Counted from the first letter of the stretch, positions 18,234 to 27,930 are shown. The stretch is DNA of 64,000 nt from Acidobacteriota bacterium (GCA_016713675.1 JADJOS010000001.1:2170001-2234000), one strand, 5' to 3'. Numbers and translations are program-made. The notes: generated by a model not told the origin, from the sequence alone.

Positions 18234-21041
18234 ATGAAATACGTAAAGGCTTTGCTGCCATTAACTTATCTTCTGTTCGTCGTGTGTTTGGTCCAGGGAC
18301 AGACACTAAAAGTCGATTACGAGAAATTCACCTTGCCGAATGGCCTTGATGTGATCTTTCATGTTGACCGCAGCGATCCTGTCGTCGCAGTTTCGATCAC
18401 GGCTCATGTCGGATCTGCCCGTGAAAAGGCGGGACGCACGGGATTTGCGCATTTATTTGAACACCTTTTGTTCCTTGAGTCGGAGAATTTGGGCAAAGGC
18501 GGACTCGACAAAATGTCAGCGAGGATCGGCGGTTCCGGAGCGAACGGTTCGACAAGCCGCGACAAGACGAACTATCTTCAGACAGTTCCGAAAGACGCAC
18601 TTGAGAAAATGCTCTGGGCCGAAGCCGACAAGCTTGGTTGGTTCATCAATACGGTGACAGACGACGTCCTTGCCAAAGAAAAGCAGGTCGTAAAAAACGA
18701 AAAGCGCCAGAGCGTTGATAATAATCCATACGGGCACACGTCGTATGTCGTTGACAAGGCAATGTTTCCAGCGGACCATCCGTACAATTGGCAGATCATC
18801 GGTTCGCTCGAAGACCTCGATAACGCCAAGCTGGAAGACGTAAAGGAATTCTTCCGCCGATGGTACGTGCCCAATAACGTGACGCTTGTGATTGCCGGCG
18901 ATTTTGATACCGTGCAGGCGAAAAAATGGGTCGAAAAGTATTTCAGCGAGATCAAACGCGGCAGTGAAGACATCAAGCCACAACCGAAACGGCCGGGCGT
19001 CGTTGCCGAAACGGTCAAGTTTTATCACGAGGACAACTTCGCAAATGTGCCTGAGCTTACAATGGCATGGCCCACTGTCGAGGAATACAATCCTGACTCA
19101 TACGCATTGGACGTACTGGCAAACTACCTTTCACGCGGGAAAAAGGCGCCGTTCTACAAGGTCTTGGTCGAAGAAAATAAGCTTGCTCCAAATGTGAATA
19201 CCGGCAACTATACGTCTGAACTCGCTGGTAATTTCGAGTTGTCCGTCAGGGCGTTTTCAGACAAAGACCTCGACGAAGTTGCTGCCGCGGCGGCCGAAGC
19301 ATTTGTTCGATTTGAGAAAGAAGGTATCGCCGAAAAGGACCTTAATCGGATCAAGGCAGGCCAGGAGACACAGTTTTATGCATCGCTTTCAAATGTTTTG
19401 GGCAAAGGAGCGCAGCTTGCCCAGTGCAATATCTTCGCTGGCGATCCGGGCTGTATCGAGAAGGACATCAAAAATATCCTTGCCGTCACGCCTGCCGACG
19501 TGATGCGGGTTTATGAAAAGTACATAAAGGGTAAGAATTACGTTGCAACAAGCTTTGTTCCCAAAGGAAAAGCCGCTTTAGCTCTCGACGGCTCCAAAAA
19601 GGCAGAAGTTGTAGAGGAAAAGATCGTTGCCGGGGCCGAACAAGAAGTCGATCCGACAGCAGCCGCCAAGTATGAACGGACGCCTTCGTCATTCGACCGC
19701 AGTATCGAGCCGCCGTACGGACCGAGTCCGGAGGTCAAAATTCCGACAATTTGGGAGGACAAACTCTCGAACGGAATACGAGTCTATGGGATCGAAAATC
19801 AAGAGGTTCCGCTCGTACAGTTTGAGATCGTGGTTGACGGCGGCCAACTCCTTGACGACATTAACAAGGTTGGAGCAGCCAATTTGATGGCACGACTGAT
19901 GACGCAGGGAACCGCGAAAAGGACACCTCAGGAACTTGAAGAGGCAATACAACAACTTGGAGCCGCTATCAACGTGAACGCGGGAACCGAGGATGTTCGG
20001 ATCGGCGTAACTACGCTTGCTAAGAATTACGACGCAACGCTCACTCTGGTAGAGGAAATACTGCTCGAACCGCGTTGGGACGTAAAAGAATTCGATCTGC
20101 TTAAACAAAGCACGCTGAGTGCGATCCGTCAGCAGCAGGCCAATCCGAATGCTATCGCAGGGCAGAAATTTAATGAAATTGTCTATGGAAAGGACAATAT
20201 TCGCAGCCGCAATATTTTGGGAACGGTCGAATCGGTAAATGCGATCACGGTCGATGACCTAAAAGCATTCTACGCCAAGGCGATGTCGCCAAAGATGGCA
20301 CGAGTCCACGTCGTCGGATCTCTCGGTAGTGCAAAGATCGTCGGCTCGCTCAATTCGTTGAATAAACGTTGGAAAGGCGGAGCAGTCAAGATCCCTGTTT
20401 ACCGGACGCCCGCTGCACCGTCGAGATCGCAGTTATATTTTTATGACATTCCGGATGCCAAGCAGTCGGTATTGCGGATCGGTTATCCGGCCCTGGCGGC
20501 GACGGATGCCGATTACTATCCCGCAGTCGTGACGAACTATATTCTTGGAGGCGGCGGTTTTGCGTCGCAATTGACGCAGGAACTCCGCGAAACAAAGGGC
20601 TACACCTACGGAATTACCTCGCAATTCACCGGCAGTACGAGTCCGGGGCCATTTGTGATCGGCAGCGGCGTGCGGAGCAATGTGACGTTCGAATCGCTTG
20701 CGTTGATCAAGAAGATCGTGGAGGAGTTTGGTAAGAATTACTCAGATAAGGATCTCGAAACGACTCAGAGCTTCCTGATAAAGAGCAACGCCCGAGCATT
20801 TGAGACGGCAGGTGCAAAGCTCAATATGCTCGAGAATATCAGCAAATACGGCTGGAAATACGACTACGTCAAAGGCCGTGAACAGATAGTCAAAGGCATG
20901 ACGGTCAACAAGATAAAGGAGCTTTCGGCGAAATATCTAAACGCTGAAAGAATGTTCTGGTTCGTCGCCGGCGACGCGAAGACACAGCTTCCGCGACTCA
21001 AAGAATTGGGTTTTGGCGAGCCGACCATAATTCAAAAATAG
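18234..21041 (+). CDS. Secreted M16 family zinc metalloprotease (two-domain, PqqL/PitrM16 type)
   Basis: From the ATG at 18234 the protein has 935 residues with a cleavable signal peptide ending near QG. The first M16 unit carries the inverted zinc motif HLFEH (H73, E76, H77). The second unit (from about 500) lacks HxxEH but retains the partner-half features, including GGGGFASQLTQELRETKGYTYG, so the two halves should form one clamp-like active site. Such proteins degrade peptides in the periplasm or outside the cell. AGGAG at 18214-18218 is 15 nt from the ATG. An in-frame TTG at 18219 directly after it is an alternative start. The GH47 gene starts right after the stop, so the two are co-transcribed. 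Confidence 0.9.
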   Translation: MKYVKALLPLTYLLFVVCLVQGQTLKVDYEKFTLPNGLDVIFHVDRSDPVVAVSITAHVGSAREKAGRTGFAHLFEHLLFLESENLGKGGLDKMSARIGGSGANGSTSRDKTNYLQTVPKDALEKMLWAEADKLGWFINTVTDDVLAKEKQVVKNEKRQSVDNNPYGHTSYVVDKAMFPADHPYNWQIIGSLEDLDNAKLEDVKEFFRRWYVPNNVTLVIAGDFDTVQAKKWVEKYFSEIKRGSEDIKPQPKRPGVVAETVKFYHEDNFANVPELTMAWPTVEEYNPDSYALDVLANYLSRGKKAPFYKVLVEENKLAPNVNTGNYTSELAGNFELSVRAFSDKDLDEVAAAAAEAFVRFEKEGIAEKDLNRIKAGQETQFYASLSNVLGKGAQLAQCNIFAGDPGCIEKDIKNILAVTPADVMRVYEKYIKGKNYVATSFVPKGKAALALDGSKKAEVVEEKIVAGAEQEVDPTAAAKYERTPSSFDRSIEPPYGPSPEVKIPTIWEDKLSNGIRVYGIENQEVPLVQFEIVVDGGQLLDDINKVGAANLMARLMTQGTAKRTPQELEEAIQQLGAAINVNAGTEDVRIGVTTLAKNYDATLTLVEEILLEPRWDVKEFDLLKQSTLSAIRQQQANPNAIAGQKFNEIVYGKDNIRSRNILGTVESVNAITVDDLKAFYAKAMSPKMARVHVVGSLGSAKIVGSLNSLNKRWKGGAVKIPVYRTPAAPSRSQLYFYDIPDAKQSVLRIGYPALAATDADYYPAVVTNYILGGGGFASQLTQELRETKGYTYGITSQFTGSTSPGPFVIGSGVRSNVTFESLALIKKIVEEFGKNYSDKDLETTQSFLIKSNARAFETAGAKLNMLENISKYGWKYDYVKGREQIVKGMTVNKIKELSAKYLNAERMFWFVAGDAKTQLPRLKELGFGEPTIIQK

Positions 21042-21042
21042 A

Positions 21043-22431
21043 ATGTTTAGAAAACTGCTCATCACTCTTTCAATAATCTGTGGGTTGGCTTTCTCGGGCC
21101 TTTGCCAGCAAACCGACAAAAAACAGATGGCCGACAAGGTCAAAGCGGAGTTTCTCCATGCGTGGAATGGCTATAAGAAGCATTGCTGGGGTCATGATGA
21201 TCTGAAACCGATATCGAAAACTTGCCGTGATTGGTATGGCCAGTCGATATTGATGACGCCGGTCGATTCGTTGGACTCATTGTATTTGCTAGGTTTCAAG
21301 AAGGAAGCCGACGAAACACGCGAATACATCGTCAAAAATCTTTCCTTTGATCAGGATATCTCTGTTCAGAATTTTGAGATCACGATACGGATCTTGGGCG
21401 GGCTGCTTTCGAGCTATCAGATGACGGGCGACAAACGTTTGCTTGCTCTCGCGGACGACCTGGGCACGCGTCTGCTGCCTGTTTTCAATTCGCCGACCAG
21501 ATTGCCGTACAAGAACGTAAACCTGAAAACAGGCAAGACGAGCGGCGAGGTTTCGAATCCTGCGGAAACCGGCACGCTGCTGATCGAATTTGGCACATTG
21601 AGCAAACTAACGAACAAGCCGATCTATTACGAGAAGGCGAAGCGGGCACTTATTGAAACTTACAAGCGACGCTCACCCATCGGTTTGGTCGGCACCAATA
21701 TCAATGTCGAAACAGGCAAATGGACAAATACGGACAGCCACGTTTCCGCAGAGATCGATTCGTATTACGAGTATCTGCTCAAGGCGGCGGTCCTTTTCAA
21801 CGATCAGGATTGCCGCAACATGTGGGAGGACGCGATTTCCAAGGTCCATTCTTATTTGGCTGATGAAAGTGATGACCTGAGCAAGATAAATCGCACTGGT
21901 GCTACAAAAACGGGCGATCTATGGTACGGCCACGCAGATATGAACACCGGCAAGCGGACCGCAACAACGACCGGTGCCCTCGATGCATTTTTCCCGGGAC
22001 TGCTCGCAATGGATGGCGACTTGAATCGGGCAAAAATGCTGCAGGATTCTATGTTCAAAATGTGGAATGTTCACGGTGTCGAACCTGAGGTATATAATTA
22101 CAAGACCGGCAAGGTCGAGCACGGCGGCTATCCTCTGCGGCCCGAGATCGTTGAATCGACGTACATTCTTTATCAGTACACGCGAGATTCGAAATACCTC
22201 GCGATGGGCAAACAGATGTTTGAGGATTTTGTAAAACACTGCCGCACTGACGTTGCCTATGCTGGGCTTAAGAACGTCGAAACAAAAGAAAAGACCGATT
22301 ACATGCACAGCTTTGTGCTGGCAGAGACGTTCAAGTACTTCTATCTGTTGTTTGCACCCGAAAAGACGCTGGATTTTACGGGTATCGTGTTCAATACCGA
22401 GGCACATCCGATCCGGAAGACTTGGAAATAG
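21043..22431 (+). CDS. Secreted glycoside hydrolase family 47 (alpha-mannosidase-like)
   Basis: A 462-residue protein with a signal peptide (to about residue 22) and the full GH47 class I alpha-1,2-mannosidase pattern: HAWNGY (39-44), DSLDSLYLLG, FEITIRILGGLLSSY (E112 in the FETTIR-like motif), NPAETGTLLIEF (about 172-183), DSYYEYLLK, LRPEIVEST and a closing AETFKYFYLLF. GH47 enzymes are calcium-dependent inverting mannosidases, best known from eukaryotic N-glycan trimming; bacterial members are rarer. It sits between the M16 protease and an extended SDR gene, so it may trim mannosylated glycans outside the cytoplasm. A TMTC-like mannosyltransferase is encoded 2 kb downstream. Confidence 0.85.
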   Translation: MFRKLLITLSIICGLAFSGLCQQTDKKQMADKVKAEFLHAWNGYKKHCWGHDDLKPISKTCRDWYGQSILMTPVDSLDSLYLLGFKKEADETREYIVKNLSFDQDISVQNFEITIRILGGLLSSYQMTGDKRLLALADDLGTRLLPVFNSPTRLPYKNVNLKTGKTSGEVSNPAETGTLLIEFGTLSKLTNKPIYYEKAKRALIETYKRRSPIGLVGTNINVETGKWTNTDSHVSAEIDSYYEYLLKAAVLFNDQDCRNMWEDAISKVHSYLADESDDLSKINRTGATKTGDLWYGHADMNTGKRTATTTGALDAFFPGLLAMDGDLNRAKMLQDSMFKMWNVHGVEPEVYNYKTGKVEHGGYPLRPEIVESTYILYQYTRDSKYLAMGKQMFEDFVKHCRTDVAYAGLKNVETKEKTDYMHSFVLAETFKYFYLLFAPEKTLDFTGIVFNTEAHPIRKTWK

Positions 22432-22436
22432 AACTT

Positions 22437-23477
22437 ATGGCGAAGACAAAAGCACCAGCAAAATCCGAAAGGTCAGAGAAGCGGATACTCATCACCGGCG
22501 GGACCGGATTTTTAGGCACGCACATCGTTCGAAATTTTCTCGCATATGGCGAGACGAATCTGAAAGTGATGGCGTCCCGAGTACCGGAGTGGATGAAAGA
22601 CGCGGGCGTTAAGGCCGTCGAAGGCTCGGTGACCGATCGCGACGATGTTGCAAAGGCCTGTAAGAATGTGTCAGCGATCTTTCACCTGGCGGGAAAAGTG
22701 TCTCGTGACAACGACGATGCTGCGTCGATGAACAAGATACATCTCGAAGGCACGCGATTGCTGTGCGAAGCTGCAACCGAAGCCGGCGTCCAGACAATGG
22801 TGCTGGCGTCGTCGAGCGGTACTATCGCCGTCAACGAAGATGAACAGCCAGTAGATGAGACCTACCCGCAGCCGATCGAAAGTTTGACGAGCTGGGCATA
22901 TTACGCATCGAAATATTACCAAGAACGTGCAGCGTTAGAAAATTTCAATTCCCCGGGGCAGAAGTTGGTGATAATGAATCCGTCATTATTGCTCGGACCG
23001 GATGACGAGCGATTGAGTTCGACCAAACCGGTGCTTGATTTTCTCGGTCGAAAGATACCATATTGTCCGAGCGGCGGTTTAAATTTCGTTGACGCTCGCG
23101 ATGCGGCCGCGGCTTTCATTTCGGCCGTCGAAAAAGGCCGACATCAGGAAAAATACCTTCTTGGTGCAGCCAATATGACCTTTGAGCAGTTTTTCGGACG
23201 TCTCGAGCGATTGTCCGGCGTATCATCTCCGATGTTGAAGGTGCCGAAAAAGCTGGCGATGGCCGGCTCTAGCTTTATCAGCTCAATTTATAAAAATTGG
23301 GGCAAAGCGTCACCCGTGATGCCGAATGAGGTCGAGCAGGCAGAGTATTTTTGGTATTTTGATTCGACCAAGGCCGAAGAAGAATTAGGTTTCGCACCAC
23401 GCGATCCGCAGGAAACGCTGCAGGATACGATAAATTATTTGCGCGAGAACGTTCTCGGCGGCGGCGTATTCAAGTAA
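22437..23477 (+). CDS. Extended SDR, NAD-dependent epimerase/dehydratase (dihydroflavonol-reductase-like)
   Basis: From the ATG at 22437 the protein has 346 residues. ITGGTGFLG at 19-27 is the Rossmann NAD(P) loop. The active-site segment YYASK gives the YxxxK pair, preceded by a Ser-rich strand ending ASSSG. The overall pattern is that of the DFR/3-beta-HSD/hopanoid-associated epimerase group, which acts on sugars, sterols or polyketide-like carbonyls; the substrate cannot be read from the sequence. An in-frame TTG at 22422 overlaps the GH47 stop and is less likely. It is the last gene of the M16-GH47-SDR operon and converges on the RSTIGY repeat gene with only a 3-bp gap. Confidence 0.8.
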   Translation: MAKTKAPAKSERSEKRILITGGTGFLGTHIVRNFLAYGETNLKVMASRVPEWMKDAGVKAVEGSVTDRDDVAKACKNVSAIFHLAGKVSRDNDDAASMNKIHLEGTRLLCEAATEAGVQTMVLASSSGTIAVNEDEQPVDETYPQPIESLTSWAYYASKYYQERAALENFNSPGQKLVIMNPSLLLGPDDERLSSTKPVLDFLGRKIPYCPSGGLNFVDARDAAAAFISAVEKGRHQEKYLLGAANMTFEQFFGRLERLSGVSSPMLKVPKKLAMAGSSFISSIYKNWGKASPVMPNEVEQAEYFWYFDSTKAEEELGFAPRDPQETLQDTINYLRENVLGGGVFK

Positions 23478-23480
23478 TTG

Positions 23481-23900
23481 CTATTTCTTTGGCATAAAGA
23501 AAAAGAAGAAAAACAACGCCGCGTGACGCTGATCAACTCCCTCTGCATAGCCGATCGTGCTCCGCGAGCTATTTTCAACACGGCCGCTAGATGTGACATA
23601 GCCGATCGTCGAACGGCTGCCGTTCTCGACCGTGCCGCTGTCGCTGATGTAGCCGATTGTGCTGCGGCTGGCATTCTCAACTCGGCCCTCTTTTGTAATA
23701 TAGCCGATCGTCGAACGGCTGCCGTTTTCTATGCGGCCGCTGTCCAGGATGTAGCCGATCGTAGATCTGCTGCCATTCTCGACGGTGCCGCTTGCCGAAA
23801 TATAGCCGATAGTGCTTCGGCTGCCGTCTTCGATCCGTTGAGCAGCAGCAGCGGTTGAAAATAGGAGTGTAAAAGCCAGCAGTATCAGAGTTCTTTTCAT
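23481..23900 (-). CDS. Secreted RSTIGY tandem-repeat protein (beta-flower type)
   Basis: A 139-residue protein with a signal peptide (cleavage near AAAAQ, residue 21) and six near-identical 17-residue repeats at 22-123, with the consensus (V/I)-E-N-G-S-R-S-T-I-G-Y-I-x-x-S-G-(R/T). It ends in a short tail with a run of six Phe and MPKK. Repeats with a conserved S-T-I-G-Y core and a Phe-rich end match what I recall of the 'four-fold beta-flower' family of Bacteroidota; the repeated units should stack as short strands. No function is known. The next gene on the same strand is a TPR glycosyltransferase 18 bp upstream, so they are probably one transcript. Confidence 0.8.
   Translation of the reverse strand: MKRTLILLAFTLLFSTAAAAQRIEDGSRSTIGYISASGTVENGSRSTIGYILDSGRIENGSRSTIGYITKEGRVENASRSTIGYISDSGTVENGSRSTIGYVTSSGRVENSSRSTIGYAEGVDQRHAALFFFFFFMPKK
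23532..23837 (-). repeat. Six 51-bp tandem coding repeats
   Basis: The six 17-residue units of the secreted RSTIGY protein correspond to six contiguous 51-bp DNA repeats. Codons for S-T-I-G-Y are highly conserved between units (tagccgat recurs on the plus strand), so copy-number change by slippage or recombination is plausible. Confidence 0.8.
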
Positions 23901-23918
23901 TTCAAATTCCTCGATCTG

Positions 23919-25673
23919 TCAATTTCCACCGTTGATCCTTTTGAAATTTGCGGCGGCGTCCGCAAACTCAGGGTCGAGTTGTGTTGCCTGATAGTAAAAG
24001 TCCTTCGCTTTGTCGATCTGGCCTCTTTTCTCGGCCAACGCCGCAAAATCATTGCAGGCCCGTGCGGCTGACTGACGGCTTATGCTGCCATCGTTCATCG
24101 ACTTTGCTTTTAATAGTGCCTTTTCGGCCTCCTCGATCTTGCCTTGTTTTGAAAGTGCGACCGAATAATTCAAATATAGGATCGCCCAATTCGGGTTCAT
24201 TTGTAACCCGCGCTCTAAAAGCGATGCAGCTTCGTCAAACTTGCCAATGTTCGTACGAAGCATCCCCAAAATATTATATGTCTCGGCCGATGGCGGCGTT
24301 GCTTCCAGAAGTTCAGTACAGCGCCGTTCAGCGGTCGGTTTGTCAGTGTTGTTGATGTAATACAGGCACAGATTACTCATCAGGAAGTAATTCTTGCTCG
24401 TGAATGACAGCGTGTGCGTGTAGAGCGTTTCGCTATTCTTCCATCTTGAGACCTGTACGAAGGTCAAAATCCCGAGTGTGATCATAACCGTTATAGCTAC
24501 AAAAGCTGTTATTTTTTCGTTCACTTTGAAGTGCCTTACCAGGTCACCAATGCCCCATGCGAGCATCACGAACAGGCCGAAATACGGCACATACGTGTAT
24601 CGGTCGGCCAGACTCTGCATACCGATCTGGACCAGGCCGATGACTGGAACCAGTGTTCCAAGGAACCACAGCCAGCCCATCATCAGGTAGCGGCGTTCTT
24701 TCCGTTGATGCCAGCAAAACGTAGTTATCACGACCAAAAGAGCGAGTGCCCCGATCACCTTAAGCAGATCGATTTTTTCGTCAAATGGGTACCAGAGGCC
24801 GAGATTCACGGGGTAGAACATCATTATAATGTACTTGGCGTATGATAGAACAACATTCGTCAGACGGTCGCCGAACGACATCACATTGAGCGAAACTGTA
24901 GCACCGGCCGTCGATTGCGTGTAAAAGGTAACGACACAAGACGCAACAGTCAACGCAAAGTACGGGAGCTTTTCCCTGACGAGCGGCCATAGATCGCGCA
25001 CTCTGTTCAGACGCTCTAATGCCCAATAATCACAGAGTAGAAGCACGAACGGCAGCGTAACCGGCATCGCTTTCGACATTAGGGCACACGCGAACAGGAT
25101 CAACCCCAAGGCATTCCAAAACACGGGCATTTTGAAAATCCCGCCGTCTTCATCGGGCAGTCTTTTCATCTCGACATACTTAAAGTAGGCCAACATCGTC
25201 AGCAGCCAGAAAAATGTGCTCAATACATCGCGGCGTTCAGCGATCCAGGCCACTGATTCGACATGGGCGGGATGCAGTGCGAAAAGGAACGCAACGATCG
25301 AACTTTCCCAAATCCTTCCCGTCATCTTTTTGAAGACTAAGAAGGCGAGAATTGCGTCAATTGTGTGAAAGACCACGTTCGTGACGTGCATTGGCCCGGC
25401 ATTGGGGCCAAAGAGCGAAACGTCGAGCATATGCGTCAGCCAAGTGACCGGATGCCAGTTCCCTGAATAGAAGGCCGTGATCGCCCACCAGATGGAACGC
25501 GAATTGAGACCGCTGAGAACAGCCTTATTCTCATAGATATATGCGCGATCGTCGATATTGATGAAGTCAAAACCGATGACCTGGCCATAGACCGCGAAAC
25601 AAGAGATCGTCAGAGCGAGAACTATGAGAAGACGCGATCTGTTTTCAGTAAAGAATCCGGAACTTTCTGACAT
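23919..25673 (-). CDS. TMTC-like GT-C glycosyltransferase with C-terminal TPRs
   Basis: From the ATG at 25673 the protein has 584 residues. About ten transmembrane helices occupy the first 430, with the catalytic acidic pair D41-D42 (NIDDRAYIY) in the first external loop and the HPVTWLTHMLD and ALHPAHVESVAWIAERRDVL motifs typical of TMTC/PMT-like protein O-mannosyltransferases. At least three TPR units follow (about 450-584; e.g. NWAILYLNYSVALSKQGKIEEAEKA). These enzymes transfer sugars from polyprenyl-phosphate donors outside the membrane. The frame is open for 74 more codons upstream, but those overlap the methyltransferase gene and look non-coding. It starts 13 bp after that gene, suggesting an operon for surface glycan work. 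Confidence 0.85.
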   Translation of the reverse strand: MSESSGFFTENRSRLLIVLALTISCFAVYGQVIGFDFINIDDRAYIYENKAVLSGLNSRSIWWAITAFYSGNWHPVTWLTHMLDVSLFGPNAGPMHVTNVVFHTIDAILAFLVFKKMTGRIWESSIVAFLFALHPAHVESVAWIAERRDVLSTFFWLLTMLAYFKYVEMKRLPDEDGGIFKMPVFWNALGLILFACALMSKAMPVTLPFVLLLCDYWALERLNRVRDLWPLVREKLPYFALTVASCVVTFYTQSTAGATVSLNVMSFGDRLTNVVLSYAKYIIMMFYPVNLGLWYPFDEKIDLLKVIGALALLVVITTFCWHQRKERRYLMMGWLWFLGTLVPVIGLVQIGMQSLADRYTYVPYFGLFVMLAWGIGDLVRHFKVNEKITAFVAITVMITLGILTFVQVSRWKNSETLYTHTLSFTSKNYFLMSNLCLYYINNTDKPTAERRCTELLEATPPSAETYNILGMLRTNIGKFDEAASLLERGLQMNPNWAILYLNYSVALSKQGKIEEAEKALLKAKSMNDGSISRQSAARACNDFAALAEKRGQIDKAKDFYYQATQLDPEFADAAANFKRINGGN

Positions 25674-25686
25674 ACGGCTATTTTGC

Positions 25687-26625
25687 TCAAATCTGTGTGC
25701 TGTTGTCGACCTTGACGGCTTTGACGACCAAAGTGCCGCCTTTTCGGGCAAGTGAACCGAAAAGAACAAACGGCAGCGAAACTGCCGAAAACAAACTGCC
25801 GAGTGCGAAATTGACGATCTTAGAAAATGAACCGATCTTTGTCGGTTTTCCTGACAACAGATGGAAAAACGCATTCGGCGTCGGAAAGATCGCATTCAAA
25901 CCGCTCTGCGACCAGCCAAGAACGTCGTATTCGAATTCGCTGTGCCAAGACCGTTCCACCTTGAATCCATGTTTCGAAAAAAGCTGATCCAACGAATCCG
26001 AAGTGAAGTGCGACAGGTGCCGAGGCACGTCGAGATGCAGCCAATGCCTGCCAAAAAACCGCGATTGCCAGCCGCCAAAATTGGGAACCGCGATGAGCAG
26101 AACGCCGTCAGTCTTTATCAATTTACCTATTTCGTCGAGCGTCGCCGCCGGATCGTCGAAGTGTTCAAGCGTGTGCCAACATGTTATTGCGTCGAACGAT
26201 GCATCGCCAAAGACCTTCTGAACGGCGATGAGATCGGGCAGAACATCCAATCCCGTTATTTCACCGATCTGTTCGCTTCGCTCAGTGCCGACGACCACCC
26301 ATCCCGATCCACGAGCCGCGAGCATAAAATCGCCGTCACCGCAGCCAACATCCAAAACAGACCTACCCGCGATCCGATTAAAACAGTGATTCAAGATCCT
26401 CGCCCTACTCATGGCGCGAAATCGTGCCGTGAATCCGTGCCGCCCTCCGTAATAGCCGGAGTAGTATTTATCTAGATCCGTGGGCTGCGGAGAGGTCCGG
26501 CCGTGGCCGCAAGCTGAGCAGATGAGGATCTCGAACGATTCGCCGGTCCCGGCCGAAACGCGATCAAGCTTCGGCGAGACCTCTTCGCCGCAAACTCGAC
26601 ATTTATTGTCCGCCGCCTCGTTCAT
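25687..26625 (-). CDS. Class I SAM-dependent methyltransferase with zinc-ribbon N-terminus
   Basis: A 312-residue protein. The N-terminal Cys pairs C9/C12 and C36/C39 form a probable zinc ribbon. The methyltransferase core has VLDVGCGDGDF at 89-99 for SAM binding, and the ITCWHTLEHF segment is typical of the Methyltransf_23 / sugar-associated group. A hydrophobic stretch near the C-terminus (about 265-300) may anchor it to the membrane. Similar ribbon-methyltransferases occur in glycan and polysaccharide loci. It is 13 bp upstream of the TMTC-like transferase gene and 9 bp downstream of the APC permease gene, all on the minus strand. The substrate is unknown. Confidence 0.82.
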   Translation of the reverse strand: MNEAADNKCRVCGEEVSPKLDRVSAGTGESFEILICSACGHGRTSPQPTDLDKYYSGYYGGRHGFTARFRAMSRARILNHCFNRIAGRSVLDVGCGDGDFMLAARGSGWVVVGTERSEQIGEITGLDVLPDLIAVQKVFGDASFDAITCWHTLEHFDDPAATLDEIGKLIKTDGVLLIAVPNFGGWQSRFFGRHWLHLDVPRHLSHFTSDSLDQLFSKHGFKVERSWHSEFEYDVLGWSQSGLNAIFPTPNAFFHLLSGKPTKIGSFSKIVNFALGSLFSAVSLPFVLFGSLARKGGTLVVKAVKVDNSTQI

Positions 26626-26634
26626 TACGGCTAA

Positions 26635-27930
26635 TTATACGTTCTCTGTTCGCGAACCGAAGTACTTGTTGGCAAGAAATATGACGATGCCGACTGCGCC
26701 GGCGACGAGTATGGCTAAGCCTTCTTTTGCAAAATCAACATTCGTGAGCAGCCAGATGATCAGCGCGATCGACAGAAGCGAAGCGACAACCCCAAACGGC
26801 ACGGCGAACGGAGCCGCAGGCATATCGGCCCGCCGACGAAATATCGGCAACGCGACGCAAGTCGTCGCGTATACCAACAGCCTCGTGATCGTGGCCATCG
26901 CGACTGCGGTGAGGAATGACGACTGAATTGTGAGCACGAGTATGACGACCGAGGTCAGGATTATCGAAACGTATGGCGTCTTGAAGCGAGAATGGGTCTT
27001 GTCCAGTGCAGAGGGCAGGTCGCGTTGCTCGGCCATAGCAAATAAAAGCCTCGTCGAACTCAGCACGCCGACATTCAGATTGCCGAATATCGATAACAGA
27101 ACGCCTACTGTAATAAATGCTGCGCCGAACGGCCCGAGAAAGCTCGCCGCAGCGTCAGCGATCGGCCGTTCCGATGCCGCGAGGCCCGGCAGCGTGCCGA
27201 TAGCGACGATCTGAATGGCGATATAGAGCACCGTTACGATGCCGATGCCGGCGATGAGGCCGAAGGGAACCGAGCGTCCGGGATCCTTAGTCTCGCCGGC
27301 GATGACGACGCTTGCCTCAAAGCCAACGAACGCGTAGATCAACAGCAAAACTGCACTTGAGAAGGCAGAATACTCGGGTACAATGTCGAAAGTGAAGTTC
27401 GCCGGAGAGACAAAAAACGCACCTATGGCGACAAAGATGACCAGCGGCAAAAGCTTGCCGAAGGTGAAGATATTCGTCACCGTCGCGGATTCGCGAATAC
27501 CTATCAGGTTGACAACAGCAATTATCGCAACGATGAGTGTGACAAAAAGGACGCGCAAATAGCCTTCGTTCGCCCCCGGCACAAAGACGCCGAGGTAAGT
27601 GACGAGCAGGTTACAATTGGCAGCAAATGTCGCTACGCGCACGACCCAATAGAGCCATCCGACCTCAAACCCGACCGCGCTGCCGAACGCCTCTTTCGCG
27701 TAAAGATAAGGCCCGCCGGTCGCACTAAAGCGGCTTGCGACCTCAGCGTAGCAAAACACCACGAGCCCGACGATCACCGCACACAGAATAAAGGCCAGCA
27801 GCGAGTATGAACCGATCTGAGCAAAGACCTTCGCGGGCAGCCCAAAGATGCCGGCGCCTATGATCGTGTTGATGACGATGGCCGTCATATCGTAGCGGCC
27901 CAGGCTGCGTTCTAGTTTCTCTTCGCTCAT
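26635..27930 (-). CDS. APC superfamily amino acid permease
   Basis: A 431-residue polytopic protein with about twelve hydrophobic helices. It starts with the diagnostic TM1 break GAGIFGLPAKVF, continues with ATGGPYLYAKEAFG (TM3 region), and has FVGFEASVVIAGETKDPGRSVPFG in the middle, the consensus of the APC/LAT-type amino acid, polyamine and organocation transporters. The substrate cannot be assigned. It is the first gene of a minus-strand group with the methyltransferase and TMTC-like transferase genes, and it is divergent from the beta-lactamase-fold gene. The 102-bp divergent region has a 7-bp hairpin (27955-27961 / 27968-27974) and a TATACT box (about 27986) that could be a plus-strand -10. 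Confidence 0.88.
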   Translation of the reverse strand: MSEEKLERSLGRYDMTAIVINTIIGAGIFGLPAKVFAQIGSYSLLAFILCAVIVGLVVFCYAEVASRFSATGGPYLYAKEAFGSAVGFEVGWLYWVVRVATFAANCNLLVTYLGVFVPGANEGYLRVLFVTLIVAIIAVVNLIGIRESATVTNIFTFGKLLPLVIFVAIGAFFVSPANFTFDIVPEYSAFSSAVLLLIYAFVGFEASVVIAGETKDPGRSVPFGLIAGIGIVTVLYIAIQIVAIGTLPGLAASERPIADAAASFLGPFGAAFITVGVLLSIFGNLNVGVLSSTRLLFAMAEQRDLPSALDKTHSRFKTPYVSIILTSVVILVLTIQSSFLTAVAMATITRLLVYATTCVALPIFRRRADMPAAPFAVPFGVVASLLSIALIIWLLTNVDFAKEGLAILVAGAVGIVIFLANKYFGSRTENV

